A DNA stretch of 15,539 nucleotides from assembly GCA_031423955.1 (NCBI GenBank), contig JANPGJ010000236.1:1-15539 (forward strand). Reading direction: 5' to 3'. The DNA is from JAEUOS01 sp031423955 (lineage in GTDB: Bacteria; Pseudomonadota; Gammaproteobacteria; Burkholderiales; JAEUOS01). Position 1 is the first letter of the stretch. Every line of letters starts with the position of its first letter. The translations under genes and the position numbers were made by a program. The notes under the pieces were generated by a model. The model had not been told where the DNA came from. It saw only the letters and a list, made by a program, of their open reading frames with translations, and made no database searches. Of the stretch, positions 14,174-15,539 are shown piece after piece.

Positions 14174-15406
14174 ATGCGCATCCTGTTCATTCACCAGAAC
14201 TTCCCCGGCCAGTATCCGCACCTGGCGGCCCACTTCGCGGCCGACCCGGGCAACACGGTGGTGGCCATCGGCGAGCGCGCCAACATGGAGCGCCGGGCGC
14301 AACCGGCGGGCGTGCGCCTGATCGGCTATCCGTCGCCGGCGGCGGCGCGGCCCGAGGTGCATCCGTTCGTGCGCGGCCACGAGTCGGCGGTGCGGCGCGG
14401 CCATCTGGTGGCGCAGACGATGATGAAGCTGCGCGAACAGGGCTTCGTGCCGGAAGTGGTGTGTGCCCATCCCGGTTGGGGCGAGACCCTGTTCGTCAAG
14501 GACGTCTATCCTGAGGCGCGGCTGATCGGCTATTTCGAATTCTTCTACCACGGCAGCGGCGCCGATGTCGGTTTCGACCCCGAGTTTCCGACCTCGTTCG
14601 ACGACCTGTGCCGGGTGCGGGTGAAGAACTCCACCATGCTGATCACCCTCGATGCCGCCGACGCCGGCGTGGCGCCGACCCGTTGGCAGCAGATACAGGC
14701 TCCGGCGGCCTACCGTTCGAAAATCGAGATCGTGCATGACGGCATCGATACCGCCGTCGTCTGCCCCGAGGCGGCCGACAGCCTGGAGTTGCCCGACGGC
14801 ACGCGGCTCACCGCGGCAGACGAGGTTATCACCTACGTCTCGCGCAATCTCGAACCCTATCGCGGCTTTCACGTGTTGATGCGCGCCCTGCCGGCAATCC
14901 TGGCGCGGCGGCCCAGGGCGCAGGTGGTGATTATCGGCGGCGACCAGGTCAGCTACGGCATCCCCGACCCGGCCGGCGGCACCTATCGCGCCCGCATGCT
15001 GGCCGAACTGGGCGACAGCCTGGATCGCTCGCGCGTGCATTTTCCGGGCCGCATTCCCTACCGTCGCTATCTGTCGGCGCTGCGCATTTCATCGGCCCAT
15101 GTGTACCTGACCTATCCGTTCGTGCTGTCGTGGTCGATGCTCGAAGCGATGGCCGCAGGCTGCATGGTGATCGGCTCGCGCACCGCGCCGGTCGAGGAAG
15201 TGATCGAGGATGGCGTCAATGGCTGGCTCACCGATTTCTTCGACCATGCGGTGCTGGCGCAGCGGGTCTGCGAGGCACTCGAGGCCGGGCCGGCGCTGGC
15301 GGCGCTGCGCGTGGCGGCACGCCGGACCATTGTCGAGCGCTACGATCTGCGCAGCGTATGCCTGCCGCGTCAGATCGCGCTGGTCACGACACCGGCCACG
15401 CCCTGA
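14174..15406 (+). CDS. GT4-type glycosyltransferase (GT-B fold)
   Basis: 410-residue glycosyltransferase. The N-terminus MRILFIHQNFPGQYPHLAAH and the inner CAHPGWGETLFVKDVYP mark the GT4 subgroup with a Glyco_trans_4-like N-domain; the C-domain has VSRNLEPYRGFHVLMRALP (donor-site region) and SMLEAMAAGCMVIGSRTAPVEEVIEDGVNG. E324 is the second Glu of the usual E-x7-E motif; the first position is Phe (F316), which seems a feature of this type (VLSWSMLEAM). Probably transfers a sugar from a nucleotide sugar in polysaccharide or glycan synthesis; donor and acceptor unknown. The ATG at 14174 has no good Shine-Dalgarno; the frame opens only at 14141. Its end is seven bases from a convergent gene. 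Confidence 0.9.
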   Translation: MRILFIHQNFPGQYPHLAAHFAADPGNTVVAIGERANMERRAQPAGVRLIGYPSPAAARPEVHPFVRGHESAVRRGHLVAQTMMKLREQGFVPEVVCAHPGWGETLFVKDVYPEARLIGYFEFFYHGSGADVGFDPEFPTSFDDLCRVRVKNSTMLITLDAADAGVAPTRWQQIQAPAAYRSKIEIVHDGIDTAVVCPEAADSLELPDGTRLTAADEVITYVSRNLEPYRGFHVLMRALPAILARRPRAQVVIIGGDQVSYGIPDPAGGTYRARMLAELGDSLDRSRVHFPGRIPYRRYLSALRISSAHVYLTYPFVLSWSMLEAMAAGCMVIGSRTAPVEEVIEDGVNGWLTDFFDHAVLAQRVCEALEAGPALAALRVAARRTIVERYDLRSVCLPRQIALVTTPATP

Positions 15407-15413
15407 GTGCCGA

Positions 15414-15539
15414 TCAGGCCACCAGGAAATCCGCCGCCGTCAACACCGGCTTGGTGGTGAGCGAAGCAAAGCCCAGCGCCGCGCCAACGCCATTGCCATC
15501 GGCGTCGTAGGACAGCAAGCCGGTCGCGGTGTTGTAGAG
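15414..15539 (-). CDS. C-terminal end of a hemolysin-type calcium-binding (RTX-like) protein, partial
   Basis: The last 41 residues of a gene that enters from the right edge, ending at TGA (complement of 15414-15416). The sequence LYNTATGLLSYDADGNG with a following ALGFASLTTKP and the ending LTAADFLVA resembles the C-terminal end of large calcium-binding, type I-secreted RTX proteins, including the Asp/Asn/Gly calcium loop and the hydrophobic C-terminal tail that carries the secretion signal. No glycine-rich nonapeptide repeats fall in the visible piece. Convergent with the glycosyltransferase gene, seven bases apart. The family is a judgement from the tail alone. Confidence 0.6.
   Translation of the reverse strand, partial: LYNTATGLLSYDADGNGVGAALGFASLTTKPVLTAADFLVA

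Overview
The window is GC-rich (about two thirds G+C by eye), densely packed bacterial chromosome. Two Bug/TctC-type periplasmic binding proteins, a family III CoA-transferase, a cbpA-cbpM pair and a GspE/PilB-type ATPase point to a betaproteobacterium, most likely of the Burkholderiales or a neighbouring order. This is inference from gene families, since there is no rRNA or other phylogenetic marker here. No tRNA, rRNA, CRISPR array or insertion sequence was seen.

Positions 1-5120 look like one catabolic regulon. A Bug receptor gene (leftward, C-terminus cut by the window edge) is divergent from a rightward set: family III CoA-transferase, GntR/UTRA regulator (start overlaps the transferase stop), CitE-like acyl-CoA lyase, and a double-hotdog MaoC-like hydratase. 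The divergent promoter region holds a perfect AT-rich 12-bp palindrome (1048-1059) with the GT-N4-AC core of GntR operators. Enzyme classes match the transferase/hydratase/lyase set used for mesaconate, itaconate, citramalate or methylmalate: take up the diacid, activate it to a CoA thioester, hydrate it, cleave it to acetyl-CoA or propionyl-CoA plus a 2-oxoacid. The exact substrate cannot be read from sequence.

Positions 5173-5687 (leftward) hold a compact ribbon-helix-helix antitoxin / RelE-ParE toxin pair. Positions 5803-7801 (leftward) hold an ornithine cyclodeaminase/mu-crystallin family gene followed by a second Bug receptor, a likely two-gene operon. A glutathione S-transferase (7900-8571) is divergent from it.

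Positions 8764-10026 encode the co-chaperone CbpA (TTG start behind a perfect AGGAGG) and its modulator CbpM, preceded by a good match to a heat-shock sigma-32 promoter. Alanine dehydrogenase (ald) follows at 10112-11227. Behind ald, in another frame, is a degraded C-terminal piece of a 2-oxoacid dehydrogenase E2 catalytic domain (about 11311-11553), a gene relic.

Positions 11652-15406 hold an exported DUF4124 protein, an orphan GspE/PilB-family ATPase without other secretion or pilus genes nearby, and a GT4-type glycosyltransferase. The right edge carries the last 41 residues of a leftward gene whose end resembles the C-terminus of hemolysin-type calcium-binding (RTX) proteins, convergent with the glycosyltransferase.

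Most of the window is orthodox. The points most worth a second look are the CoA-dependent diacid regulon with its palindromic operator, the E2 relic, the putative sigma-32 control of cbpAM, and the orphan secretion-type ATPase.
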